Notes under the pieces: generated by a model | Database searches by the model: none | Told to the model about the DNA's origin: nothing | The model's input: the letters and a program-made list of their open reading frames with translations, nothing else | NCBI GenBank assembly: GCA_016712315.1 | Contig: JADJRG010000017.1 | Span: 372,001-436,000, forward strand | From: Nannocystis sp. | GTDB lineage: Bacteria; Myxococcota_A; Polyangia; Nannocystales; Nannocystaceae | Reading direction: 5' to 3' | DNA: 64,000 nt | In this document: in pieces, positions 41,045 to 49,014 of the stretch | Layout: each line of letters opens with the position of its first letter | How positions within the stretch are numbered: position 1 is the stretch's first letter | Translations under genes and position numbers: made by a program

Positions 41045-43468
41045 ATGGACGAGAGACGCGAGAGCGGCCACGGTCGGCGGTTTTTGTACGCGGGGATCTT
41101 CCTGGTGGCGCAGGCGGCGCTGATGCTGGAGATCCTGCTGACGCGGATCACGAGCGTGGTCTCGTGGTACCACTTGGCGTTCTTCGTGATCGCGCTGGCG
41201 ATGCTCGGCATGACGGCCGGGGCGGTGGTGGTGTTCGTGCGGCCGGGTTGGTTCGCGCAGGCGGCGATCGGGCGGCGGCTGGAGTCCTCGGCCCGCTGGG
41301 GGGCGATCGCGGCGCCGCTGGCGGCCGCGTGGGTGATGGCGACGCCGCTGATGCCGGTGGTGGACTTGATGGGGTTCGTGGCGCTGCTCGGGGTCGGCGC
41401 GGCGCTGGCGCTGCCTTTTGGCATGTTCGGGGTGACCCTGACGCTGGCGCTGACGCGGGCGGGGCTGCCGCCGGGGGCGGCGTATGGGGTGGATCTGGTG
41501 GGGGCTTCGCTGGGGTGTCTGCTGGTGATCCCGCTGCTGGACCTGATGGACGCGGGCTCAGCGGCGCTGGTGGCGAGCTCGCTGGCGGCGCTGGGAGCGG
41601 CCTCGTTCGCGCTGGCAGCAGGGGCGCGCGGGCGCGCGCTGATGGGGTTGGTCACGGCGTGCGCGCTGGTGGCGCTGGCGGGGCTCAATAGCGCCGGAGA
41701 GCCGCCGGCGCTGCGGCCAGCGTGGGTGAAGGGGAAGTTGGAGGATGTCGGGAGCTTGGAGTGGATCGCCTGGAATACACACTCGAGGATCGATATCAGC
41801 TGGACGAAGAGCGCGCCGCCGATGCTGTGGGCGGCGGGGCGAGCGACGCCGATCTCGGCGCTGGCGCCGAGGCCGACGCGGGTGCTGCGGATCGACGGGG
41901 CGGCGGCGACGCCGATCGTGGCGCTGGGGGCTGGCCCGCACGACCATGAGTATTTGGATTGGGACGTGTCGACGGCGGTCCACAGGCTGCGGCCCGCGGG
42001 GCCGGCGGCGGTGATCGGGGTGGGCGGGGGCCGCGACGTGCTGGCGGCGCTGCGCAGCGGCCATGAGGCGGTGGTGGGGATCGAGCTGAATGAGGCGATC
42101 GTGGCGGCGCATCAGGGGAAACTGGCCGACTTCTCGGGGATCTCGAGGCTCCCCGGGGTGCGCTTGGTGCACGATGAGGCGCGCTCGTTCTTGAGCAGAG
42201 ACCAGGGGGCGTATGAGGTGATCACGATGTCGCTGATCGACACGTGGGCGGCGACCGGGGCGGGGGCGTATAGCCTCTCGGAGAACGGGCTCTATACGAC
42301 AGAGGCGTGGGAGATCTTTTTAAGGAGGCTGACGCCGACGGGGATCTTTACGGTGTCTCGCTGGTATCAGCCTGGTTCGCCAGGAGAGACGGCGCGGATG
42401 ATCGGGCTGGCGATGGAGACGCTGTGGCGGCGCGGCGCGGCCGACCCGCTGGCGCACCTGGCGGTGCTACAGCAGGGGACGGTGGCGACGCTGCTGCTGT
42501 CGCCGAGCCCGCTGTCGGCGGGAGATCTGGACACGATGCAGCGGGAGGCGGCGCTGCGGGGGTTTAATGTGCTGGTGTCGCCGCGGCGTCGGCCCGCGAA
42601 CCCGCTGATCGCGGCCGTGACCGCTCAAAAAAGCTCGGCGGCGCTGGCAGCTTGGGCGGCGGAGCAGACGCTGGATCTGTCGCCGCCGAGCGACGCGCGG
42701 CCGTTCTTCTTTAATATGCTGCGACCGAGCGGCTGGCTGGCCCGGCGTGAGGCGGTGGACGCGCTGGATCTGGCCTTTCTGGGCAATTTGCGGGCGACGC
42801 AGACGTTGGTCTTCGCGACCGGGGTGAGCCTGCTCCTCACGCTTGGGGCGATCGTGGGGCCGCTGTGGCTGCGGCGGGGGGCGCTGAGCGGGATTAAGGG
42901 CGGGTCGCTGGCGGCGGCGTGCGGCTACTTCGCGCTGATCGGGCTGGGCTTCATGTTCGTGGAGATGGGGCTGATCTCGGCGATCGGGGTGTTTTTAGGG
43001 CACCCGACGCTGGCCCTGGCGGTGGTGCTGGGGGGGATCATCCTGGCGACTGGGATCGGGTCGCTGCTGTCAGGTCGCGTGACGGTGGAGACAGGGCGGT
43101 GGGCGTGGCTGTATCCGCTGGCGCCCGCGCTGCTCGTGACGGCGACAGAGCTGGGGATCGGGCCGGTGACCGCGCACTTCGTGGGCGAGCCGACGGCGGT
43201 GCGAGTGCTCGTGAGCCTGGGGTTGTTGGCGCCGTCGGCGCTGGCGATGGGGCTGTGCTTCCCGCTGGGGCTGCGGCTGGTCGGTCGCGCAGCGAGCTTG
43301 GGCGAGCTGGGGCCGTGGCTGTGGGGGCTGAATGGAGCGTTCGGGGTGAGCGCGAGCGGGCTGGCGCTGGGGATCTCGATGGTGGCAGGGATCGGGGTGA
43401 CGATGGGGCTGGGGGCGCTGTGTTATGTGGGGCTGCTGCCCTGCGTGTGGGCGCTGCGGCGGGCTTAG
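41045..43468 (+). CDS. Membrane-embedded spermidine-synthase-like protein
   Basis: An 807-residue protein starting at ATG 41045. Residues 20-225 contain about six or seven helices, starting with ALMLEILLTRITSVVSWYHL. A soluble SAM-fold domain (about 310-550) has the glycine loop GVGGGRD near residue 324, the acidic GIELNEAI, and DEARSFLSRDQGAYEVITMS, as in polyamine aminopropyltransferases. The C-terminal part (about 575-800) has six or more helices. Such two-ended membrane relatives are seen in several Proteobacteria; whether they make polyamines is unclear. The soluble core has ITMSLIDTWAATGAGAYSLS where synthases have a conserved Asp/Tyr motif. Confidence 0.8.
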   Translation: MDERRESGHGRRFLYAGIFLVAQAALMLEILLTRITSVVSWYHLAFFVIALAMLGMTAGAVVVFVRPGWFAQAAIGRRLESSARWGAIAAPLAAAWVMATPLMPVVDLMGFVALLGVGAALALPFGMFGVTLTLALTRAGLPPGAAYGVDLVGASLGCLLVIPLLDLMDAGSAALVASSLAALGAASFALAAGARGRALMGLVTACALVALAGLNSAGEPPALRPAWVKGKLEDVGSLEWIAWNTHSRIDISWTKSAPPMLWAAGRATPISALAPRPTRVLRIDGAAATPIVALGAGPHDHEYLDWDVSTAVHRLRPAGPAAVIGVGGGRDVLAALRSGHEAVVGIELNEAIVAAHQGKLADFSGISRLPGVRLVHDEARSFLSRDQGAYEVITMSLIDTWAATGAGAYSLSENGLYTTEAWEIFLRRLTPTGIFTVSRWYQPGSPGETARMIGLAMETLWRRGAADPLAHLAVLQQGTVATLLLSPSPLSAGDLDTMQREAALRGFNVLVSPRRRPANPLIAAVTAQKSSAALAAWAAEQTLDLSPPSDARPFFFNMLRPSGWLARREAVDALDLAFLGNLRATQTLVFATGVSLLLTLGAIVGPLWLRRGALSGIKGGSLAAACGYFALIGLGFMFVEMGLISAIGVFLGHPTLALAVVLGGIILATGIGSLLSGRVTVETGRWAWLYPLAPALLVTATELGIGPVTAHFVGEPTAVRVLVSLGLLAPSALAMGLCFPLGLRLVGRAASLGELGPWLWGLNGAFGVSASGLALGISMVAGIGVTMGLGALCYVGLLPCVWALRRA

Positions 43469-43492
43469 GGAGCGAGGGCCGCGGGCCGACAT

Positions 43493-44821
43493 CTACCCGT
43501 TCGCGGCGCCAGCGAGCAGGTCTTTCGCGATCGCATCGACCAGCTCCAGCGTTGACAACGAAGAGATGACGGGCCCTCGCCGAACGAACCACCGGTCGTC
43601 TACGAGCGTCACCTCGTCGCAGCCTGGACCCTGATCTAGCCGGCGCCAGGGGGGGAATCGCTCGATGTTGGGTTCCGACCAGAAGAGCGATGGCCCGTCC
43701 ATCGCCTTCGGCGGCAGGCTGGCGAGCATCTCACGGCTTCGGTGCCCTGCCCACGCCAGCCGCACGTGACGCGGGAGCGCCGGGATGTCGAGCTCGACCC
43801 GAAACGTCCAACTCTGGCTGATCGTGCCTCCCTGACAGAGATCGAGGTACTCGTCGAGGTTCAGGGAGTCTCGATATCTCTGGATCCTGAGGGTCGCACC
43901 GAGCTCTTGGGCCTGCTCGCTCAATCGGTCGTCGAGGGTGCTGACCATCAGCTCGACGGCCGCGCTCCATACGGAGAGATGGCGCTCCTGCTTCTGCCTG
44001 ACCATAGCGCGCGCCGCATCGAACCCTTGCTCGCGCGTAGCGGCCCTCTCCAGGTCACGAAGCGCGTCGCCGGCCCGATCGAGGAGCAAGTTGAGCACGA
44101 GCGAGATGTCCCCCTGATCCGAGGAAGCGAGCGCCTCGAGGTAGCGGGATCGGTCTCTGCGGGCCCGGATGATCACCGGCGGATAGCCCGAGCGGATCAT
44201 CTCGAGGTTGCCGATCGCCCGCGCTGTTCGCCCGTTGCCGTCGAGGAAGGGATGAATGTGCACGAGCCACGCATGGAGCACGGCGGCGCGAAGCAAGCAC
44301 GAAGCCCCGGACCTCGCCATGGACCAGGCTTCCCACGCCTCCATCCCCGACATCACCTCGCGCCAGGTCTCTGGAGGAACATGGTCAGAGCCGGAGATCC
44401 GCACCGGCTGGGTGCGAAAATGCCCCGCCGACGGCCGATCCCCGAGGATCAGCTCGTGGACCTCCTTGACGTCCGCGATGGTCGGCGGGCGACGAGCCTG
44501 GGCGATCTCGGCCAGTCGGTCGAGCGCCCGCGCCAACGCTTGCGCGTCGCGAGAGTACCCTGGATCGTGGCCTGTGATGGTAATCCCGCGGGTGACCGCT
44601 AACTCGGTCTCACCGACGCTCAGAGTGCTGCCCTCGAGCGCGTTGGACTCAGCGACCTGCTCGAAGCGAGTCTGGCCGTAGTAGCGACGGAGGGTCGCTT
44701 CGGTGAGTCTACCCTCTGTGCGCAGCGCTTCGACCCGTGCCCTGAACTTGTCGAGCTCCGTACGAAGGAACGACTCGACCGACGAAGGGACGAGGTACGG
44801 GGACCCATCGAACTCCAGCAT
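43493..44821 (-). CDS. Fic-domain AMP-transferase
   Basis: A 442-residue protein. The Fic core motif HPFLDGNGR (H190-R198) is intact, with the flap region near RTQPVRISGSDHVPPE. The N-terminal inhibitory helix carries the (S/T)-x3-E-G motif as S59-NAL-E63-G64, so it is a class II, self-inhibited Fic enzyme. The C-terminal half contains a helix-turn-helix-like stretch (DRLSEQAQELGATLRIQRY) and a beta-rich tail. It probably modifies a cellular or target protein with AMP. It is a single gene with an ATG at 44821, convergent with the gene ending at 43468. Confidence 0.9.
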   Translation of the reverse strand: MLEFDGSPYLVPSSVESFLRTELDKFRARVEALRTEGRLTEATLRRYYGQTRFEQVAESNALEGSTLSVGETELAVTRGITITGHDPGYSRDAQALARALDRLAEIAQARRPPTIADVKEVHELILGDRPSAGHFRTQPVRISGSDHVPPETWREVMSGMEAWEAWSMARSGASCLLRAAVLHAWLVHIHPFLDGNGRTARAIGNLEMIRSGYPPVIIRARRDRSRYLEALASSDQGDISLVLNLLLDRAGDALRDLERAATREQGFDAARAMVRQKQERHLSVWSAAVELMVSTLDDRLSEQAQELGATLRIQRYRDSLNLDEYLDLCQGGTISQSWTFRVELDIPALPRHVRLAWAGHRSREMLASLPPKAMDGPSLFWSEPNIERFPPWRRLDQGPGCDEVTLVDDRWFVRRGPVISSLSTLELVDAIAKDLLAGAANG

Positions 44822-44924
44822 GAGACCTCCATACCATGTCGATCCCGTGGCTCACGAAGAATTGATCGTCGAGCGCCCGAGGTGGGGCTCGTCTCGACCG
44901 AAATGCCTGAGCGTTGGGGCGGGC

Positions 44925-45632
44925 TTAGAAGCCTTGTTGGCAGAAGTCCCAGCCCTCTTGGGGTTTGACCCGCAGCTTGACGGCGGCTTGGACGACGACG
45001 GGGGCGGCGTCTTTGGGGTGGAGGGTGACAGTGATGTCGGCGTCGAGGCCGTCGAGCTGGGTGACGTCGCCGAAGGTGTCGGGCGGGATGATGGGGAGGA
45101 TGTAGGCGATGCCGCCGTCGAAGACGTCGCAGCCGATGTAAAAATTGAAGTTGGCGGCGCTGTAAAAATGACCCTCAGGGTTGATGTTGTGGCCGTCGAC
45201 GTCGACGACGATCGAGAGCTCGACGATCTCTCCGTCAGGCTCGAAGCCGCCGAAGTAGGGGACGAGCTCGAACATAAAGAGTCCCTGGAGGCCACACTCG
45301 AGGTCGAGCACGCTGCCGCTCGACACTGGGGCGCCCTTGTGCTCGACCTCGAGCCAAGGGGCCGCGCTGCCGCCGCTGTCGCCGCTGCTGCCGTAGTGAC
45401 AGAGCTCTTCGCCGGTGGTGGTGGTCTCGCTGGTGGTAGTGGCGGCGGTCGTGGTGGCGTCGGTGTCGGTGGTCTGGGTGGTGGCGCTGTCCCCGGTGGT
45501 GGCGGCTGTCGATGTGGACGAGGTGGAGGTGGTGGCGGTGCCTTCGGTGGTGTCGCTGTCGTCGCCTTGACACGCGATCGCGAGGACGAGGGGGAGCGAG
45601 GCGATGAGCGCGCGTGGGGGGCGGCGAAGCAT
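44925..45632 (-). CDS. Lipoprotein with Thr-rich linker, function unknown
   Basis: A 235-residue lipoprotein. The ATG at 45632 gives lipobox LAIAC (Cys21), an Asp/Thr/Ser linker to about residue 75, and a beta-rich domain (about 80-235) with strands such as EIVELSIVVDVDGHNINPEG and DADITVTLHPKDAAPVVVQA. Four cysteines may form two disulfides. The frame stays open far upstream of 45632, but that is the antisense of the MBL and MATE genes. No family was recognised. It diverges from the MBL gene 66 bases away. Confidence 0.72.
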   Translation of the reverse strand: MLRRPPRALIASLPLVLAIACQGDDSDTTEGTATTSTSSTSTAATTGDSATTQTTDTDATTTAATTTSETTTTGEELCHYGSSGDSGGSAAPWLEVEHKGAPVSSGSVLDLECGLQGLFMFELVPYFGGFEPDGEIVELSIVVDVDGHNINPEGHFYSAANFNFYIGCDVFDGGIAYILPIIPPDTFGDVTQLDGLDADITVTLHPKDAAPVVVQAAVKLRVKPQEGWDFCQQGF

Positions 45633-45698
45633 CCGGGTAGGATAGCGGATCCGCGGCGCGCTCGGAGAGGCTTGACGCGGGCGCCGGAGACGCAAAGG

Positions 45699-46400
45699 AT
45701 GCTGGCGATGCGCACGGGGAACCCCGATCTGTACCTGCGCCAGCTGCTCGTCGGGCCGATGGCGAATTTTATCTACTTGATCGGATCGAAGCGGACGCGC
45801 GAGTGCGTGATCGTCGATCCAGCGTGGGCGATCGAGGAGCTGATCGCGGCGGCGGCGGCGGACGGGATGACGGTGACAGGCGCGCTGGTGACCCACTACC
45901 ACCCGGACCACTGCGGGGGCTCGATGATGGGCTTTCAGGTGCCTGGCGGGGTGGCGGAGCTGATCGGTAAGGTGGACGGGAAGATCCATACACACAAGAT
46001 CGAGGCGGACGGGCTGAAGAAGGTGACGGGGATCTCGGAGGGGGATCTGGTGCGCCATGAGAGCGGCGATAAGCTCGAGATCGGGGACGTGACGATCGAG
46101 ATGATCCATACGCCAGGCCATACGCCAGGGAGCCAGTGCTTTTTGTGTGATGGTTGCCTGGTGGCCGGCGATACGCTCTTCGTCGACGGCTGCGGGCGGG
46201 TGGACCTGCCAGGGGGCGATCCGGCGCAGATGTACGAGACGCTGACGGGCACGCTGGCGAAGCTGACAGACGACGTGATCCTGTACCCGGGCCACGACTA
46301 CGGGCCGACGCCGCAGAGCACGATGGGCGCGCAGCGACAGACGAACCGCCACCTGCGGGTGCGATCGATGGGCGACTGGCTGCGGATGATGGGGCGGTAG
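45699..46400 (+). CDS. Glyoxalase II-like MBL-fold hydrolase
   Basis: A 233-residue metallo-beta-lactamase-fold enzyme starting at ATG 45699 (ATG 45708 also possible). The metal site is complete: H66-Y-H68-P-D70-H71, the HTPGHTPGS loop and GDTLFVDGCGRVDL. Membership in the glyoxalase II / persulfide dioxygenase group is suggested by VDPAWAIEELIAAA and ILYPGHDYG. It likely acts on a thioester or persulfide in the cytoplasm. It heads an apparent operon with the MATE and CDF genes (nine-base gap to the next). Confidence 0.88.
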   Translation: MLAMRTGNPDLYLRQLLVGPMANFIYLIGSKRTRECVIVDPAWAIEELIAAAAADGMTVTGALVTHYHPDHCGGSMMGFQVPGGVAELIGKVDGKIHTHKIEADGLKKVTGISEGDLVRHESGDKLEIGDVTIEMIHTPGHTPGSQCFLCDGCLVAGDTLFVDGCGRVDLPGGDPAQMYETLTGTLAKLTDDVILYPGHDYGPTPQSTMGAQRQTNRHLRVRSMGDWLRMMGR

Positions 46401-46409
46401 CCGTCGGCG

Positions 46410-47780
46410 ATGATCTCGGCGGACGGCGAGCTGCGGCGCTTGATCGCGCTGGCGGTGCCGATCGTGATCACGCAGGTGGGCACGATGGGGCTGGTGGTCG
46501 TCGATACGTTGATGATCGGCCAGGTGAGCGTGGAGGCGCTGGCGGCGGCGTCGCTGGGCGCGACCTGGACGATGGGGACGAGCGTGGTCGGCATGGGCCT
46601 GTTGTACGGGCTCGACCCGATCATCACGCAGGCGCACGGGGCGGGCGACGGGCGGCGGCTGGGCGAGGCGCTGCAGCGCGGGCTGGTGCTGGCGGTCGCG
46701 GTGAGCGCGCCGCTGGCGTTGGTGTGGTGGTGGACGGGAGCGGCGCTGCGGGCGTTCGGACAGGAGCCGGGGCTGGCGGCGCTGGCGAACGACTATGTGC
46801 ACGCGCAGATCCCCGGGATCGCGCCGCTGATGATGTTCACGGCGCTGCGCCAGTACCTGCAAGGGCGCGGGATCACGGCGCCAGGGATGTGGGTGACGCT
46901 GGCGGCGAACGTGGTGAACGTGGCCGCGAATTTTCTGTTGATCTACGGGGTGGTGGGGCTGGGGATCCCGGCGCTGGGGCTGGTCGGCGCAGGGGTGTCG
47001 ACGACGATCACCCGCTTCGCGATGTTTCTCGGGCTGCTGGGCTGGGCGCGCTCGCAGGGGCTCTTCGTGGGGGCGTGGACGCCGTGGCGACGCGCGGCGC
47101 TGGGCAGCGCCGGGTTCTTGGAGATCATCGGCTTCGGGGCACCGGTCGGCTTGCAGTTGGCGCTCGAGATGTGGGCGTTTCAGATCACGACGCTGCTGGC
47201 AGGCTACCTGGGGGCGGCGTCGCTGGCGGCGCACGCGATCGTGCTCAACGTGGCGTCGATGACGTATATGGTGCCGCTGGGGGTGTCGATGGCGGCGGTG
47301 ACGCGGGTGGGGAACCTGCTGGGCGCGGGCGATCGGGCGGCGGCGCAGCGATCGGCGTGGTTGGCGCTGGGGCTGGGCGGCGGGGTGATGACGGGGGGGG
47401 CGCTGATCGTCTTTGGGCTGGCGGAGGTGATCCCGCGGCTGTTCTCGCGGGACGCGGGGGTGGTGGCGATCGCGGCGGGGCTGCTGCCGATCGCGGCGGT
47501 GTTCCAGCTCTTCGACGGGCTCCAGGTGGTGGGCGGAGGGATCTTGCGCGGGATGGGGCGGACGCGGCCGGCGGCGCTGTTCAACCTGCTGGGCTACTAC
47601 GCGCTGGGGCTGCCGCTGGCGATCTGGCTGGCTTTTGAGGCAGGGTTGGGGGTGAAGGGGCTGTGGTGGGGGCTGACGGTGGCGCTCGCGACGGTGGCGC
47701 TGCTGCTGGTGGGCTGGGTGTGGCGCCGCGGGCCGGCGCGCGCGCGGGTGGTCGCGAGGCCGACCGGAGGGGCGCCGTGA
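46410..47780 (+). CDS. MATE-family multidrug efflux pump (NorM-like)
   Basis: A 456-residue membrane protein with 12 helices in two similar six-helix bundles. The first helix is LIALAVPIVITQVGTMGLVV followed by DTLMIGQVSVEALAAASLG, and the half-repeat begins at GFLEIIGFGAPVGLQLALEM, both typical of MATE proteins that export cationic compounds using sodium or proton gradients. The segment IPGIAPLMMFTALRQYLQGR is also family-like. The stop overlaps the next start by four bases (GTGA). Confidence 0.93.
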   Translation: MISADGELRRLIALAVPIVITQVGTMGLVVVDTLMIGQVSVEALAAASLGATWTMGTSVVGMGLLYGLDPIITQAHGAGDGRRLGEALQRGLVLAVAVSAPLALVWWWTGAALRAFGQEPGLAALANDYVHAQIPGIAPLMMFTALRQYLQGRGITAPGMWVTLAANVVNVAANFLLIYGVVGLGIPALGLVGAGVSTTITRFAMFLGLLGWARSQGLFVGAWTPWRRAALGSAGFLEIIGFGAPVGLQLALEMWAFQITTLLAGYLGAASLAAHAIVLNVASMTYMVPLGVSMAAVTRVGNLLGAGDRAAAQRSAWLALGLGGGVMTGGALIVFGLAEVIPRLFSRDAGVVAIAAGLLPIAAVFQLFDGLQVVGGGILRGMGRTRPAALFNLLGYYALGLPLAIWLAFEAGLGVKGLWWGLTVALATVALLLVGWVWRRGPARARVVARPTGGAP

Positions 47781-48637
47781 GGGCCGATCGACGCGCGGAG
47801 CAGTGGTTGACGCGGGCGACGCTGCTGGGCAGCGGGGCGCTGGTGGTCGGGCTCGCGGCGGCGTTCGTGCTGCTGGGCAGCCAGAACGCGCTGGCGCAGG
47901 CGGCGGACTCCTTCTTGGACGTGTTCACGGCGGCGGTGCTGAGCTACGCGATCGCGGTGGGGTCGCAGCCGGAGGACGCGGAGCACCCGCTGGGACACAG
48001 CCGGGCGGAGCCGCTGGCGGCGTTGATCACGGCGATGATCGCGGGGGTGCTGGCGGTGGAGGTGGGGCGCTCGGCGATCGGGGCGCTGCTTCGCGGGGAG
48101 GTGGCGCGGCTGGAGCCGCTGCTGCTGTGGGTGTTCGGGGCGAAGATCTTTTTTAAGGGGGGGATCTTGCTGGTAGCGCGGCGGCTGGGGCGGCGACGGC
48201 GTAGCCCGGCGATCGAGGCGCTGGCGGTCGACGCTCGCAACGACGTGCTGCTGAGCTCGCTGGCGGTGGTGGGGTACTTCGGCGGGCGCTGGGGGGCGCC
48301 GACGCTGGACGCGTGGTTGGCGCTGCCGGTGGCGCTGTGGATCGCGGCGGCGGGGCTGCGGCTGGGCCGCGAGAACCTGCGCTTGTTGATGGGCGAGGCG
48401 CCGACGCGCGCGCGCCAGCAGGCGCTAGCGGCGATCGTCGCGGCTGTCCCTGGGGTCAGGCGGGCGCTGCCGGTGCGCGCGCACTTCCTCGGGGCGACCC
48501 TGGACGTGCACGCGACGGTGGAGGTGGACGGGGGGCTCTCCGTGCGCGACGCCCACGACATCGGCGAGGCGGTGCGGGCGCGCCTGCTGGCGGAGGAGGA
48601 CGTGGGCCACTGCGCGGTGCACATCGACCCGGCGTGA
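47777..48637 (+). CDS. Cation diffusion facilitator (CDF) metal efflux protein
   Basis: A 286-residue transporter starting at GTG 47777, overlapping the MATE stop, with GGAGG upstream. Six helices are seen. The metal-site motifs are AADSFLDVFTA in helix 2 and DARNDVLLSSL in helix 5 (D-x3-D in each), and the HPLGHSRAEP loop is characteristic. The C-terminal cytoplasmic domain (about 200-286) has the CDF dimerisation pattern ending HCAVHIDP. It probably exports zinc, iron or manganese in exchange for protons. Coupling with an MBL metalloenzyme and MATE pump suggests a detoxification operon. Confidence 0.92.
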   Translation: MRADRRAEQWLTRATLLGSGALVVGLAAAFVLLGSQNALAQAADSFLDVFTAAVLSYAIAVGSQPEDAEHPLGHSRAEPLAALITAMIAGVLAVEVGRSAIGALLRGEVARLEPLLLWVFGAKIFFKGGILLVARRLGRRRRSPAIEALAVDARNDVLLSSLAVVGYFGGRWGAPTLDAWLALPVALWIAAAGLRLGRENLRLLMGEAPTRARQQALAAIVAAVPGVRRALPVRAHFLGATLDVHATVEVDGGLSVRDAHDIGEAVRARLLAEEDVGHCAVHIDPA

Positions 48638-48659
48638 GCGGCGAGCCGCGCGCGACGGA

Positions 48660-48953
48660 TCAGATGTCGAGGGCGAGGCGGATCATGTGGTCGGTGAAGG
48701 CGCCCCGGACTTGGATCAAGGAGGCGAAGCGGGCGCGGTGGCTGCCGGGCACGGGCACGCCGTCGGGCTTGAGGGTCTCGCCGTCGACGTTGTCGTTCTC
48801 GAACTCGTAGACGGTGGCGACCGGCTGGGCGGCGGCGGATGGGGTCGCGCGGACGCGCGCGCGGGCGTCTGCGTCGCTGTCGGCGGGCGCAGGCGCGAGG
48901 GTGACGAGCAGGGCGCTGAGGCCGAGGAGGGCGATGGGGTGGCTGTGACGCAT
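48660..48953 (-). CDS. Small secreted protein with a conserved C-terminal motif
   Basis: A 97-residue protein. The ATG at 48953 gives a clean signal peptide (core IALLGLSALLVTLAP, cleavage near residue 23). A short Asp/Arg/Ala linker leads to VYEFENDNVDGETLKPDG and RFASLIQVRGAFTDHMIRLA, a motif that I associate with many myxobacterial proteins of unknown function (recollection, not a search). It diverges from the GHKL operon at 49015. Confidence 0.65.
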   Translation of the reverse strand: MRHSHPIALLGLSALLVTLAPAPADSDADARARVRATPSAAAQPVATVYEFENDNVDGETLKPDGVPVPGSHRARFASLIQVRGAFTDHMIRLALDI

Positions 48954-49014
48954 GGGTGGCTGCAACGCTCCTGGCGTGGCCCCGATCTCGGCGAGGGCGA
49001 GGTAAAGTGAGGCG

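Noticed and set aside
44925..47234. A 769-codon minus-strand frame
   Set aside because: Only the part below 45632 has a lipoprotein leader and normal composition; the rest is the Arg/His-rich antisense of the MBL and MATE genes.
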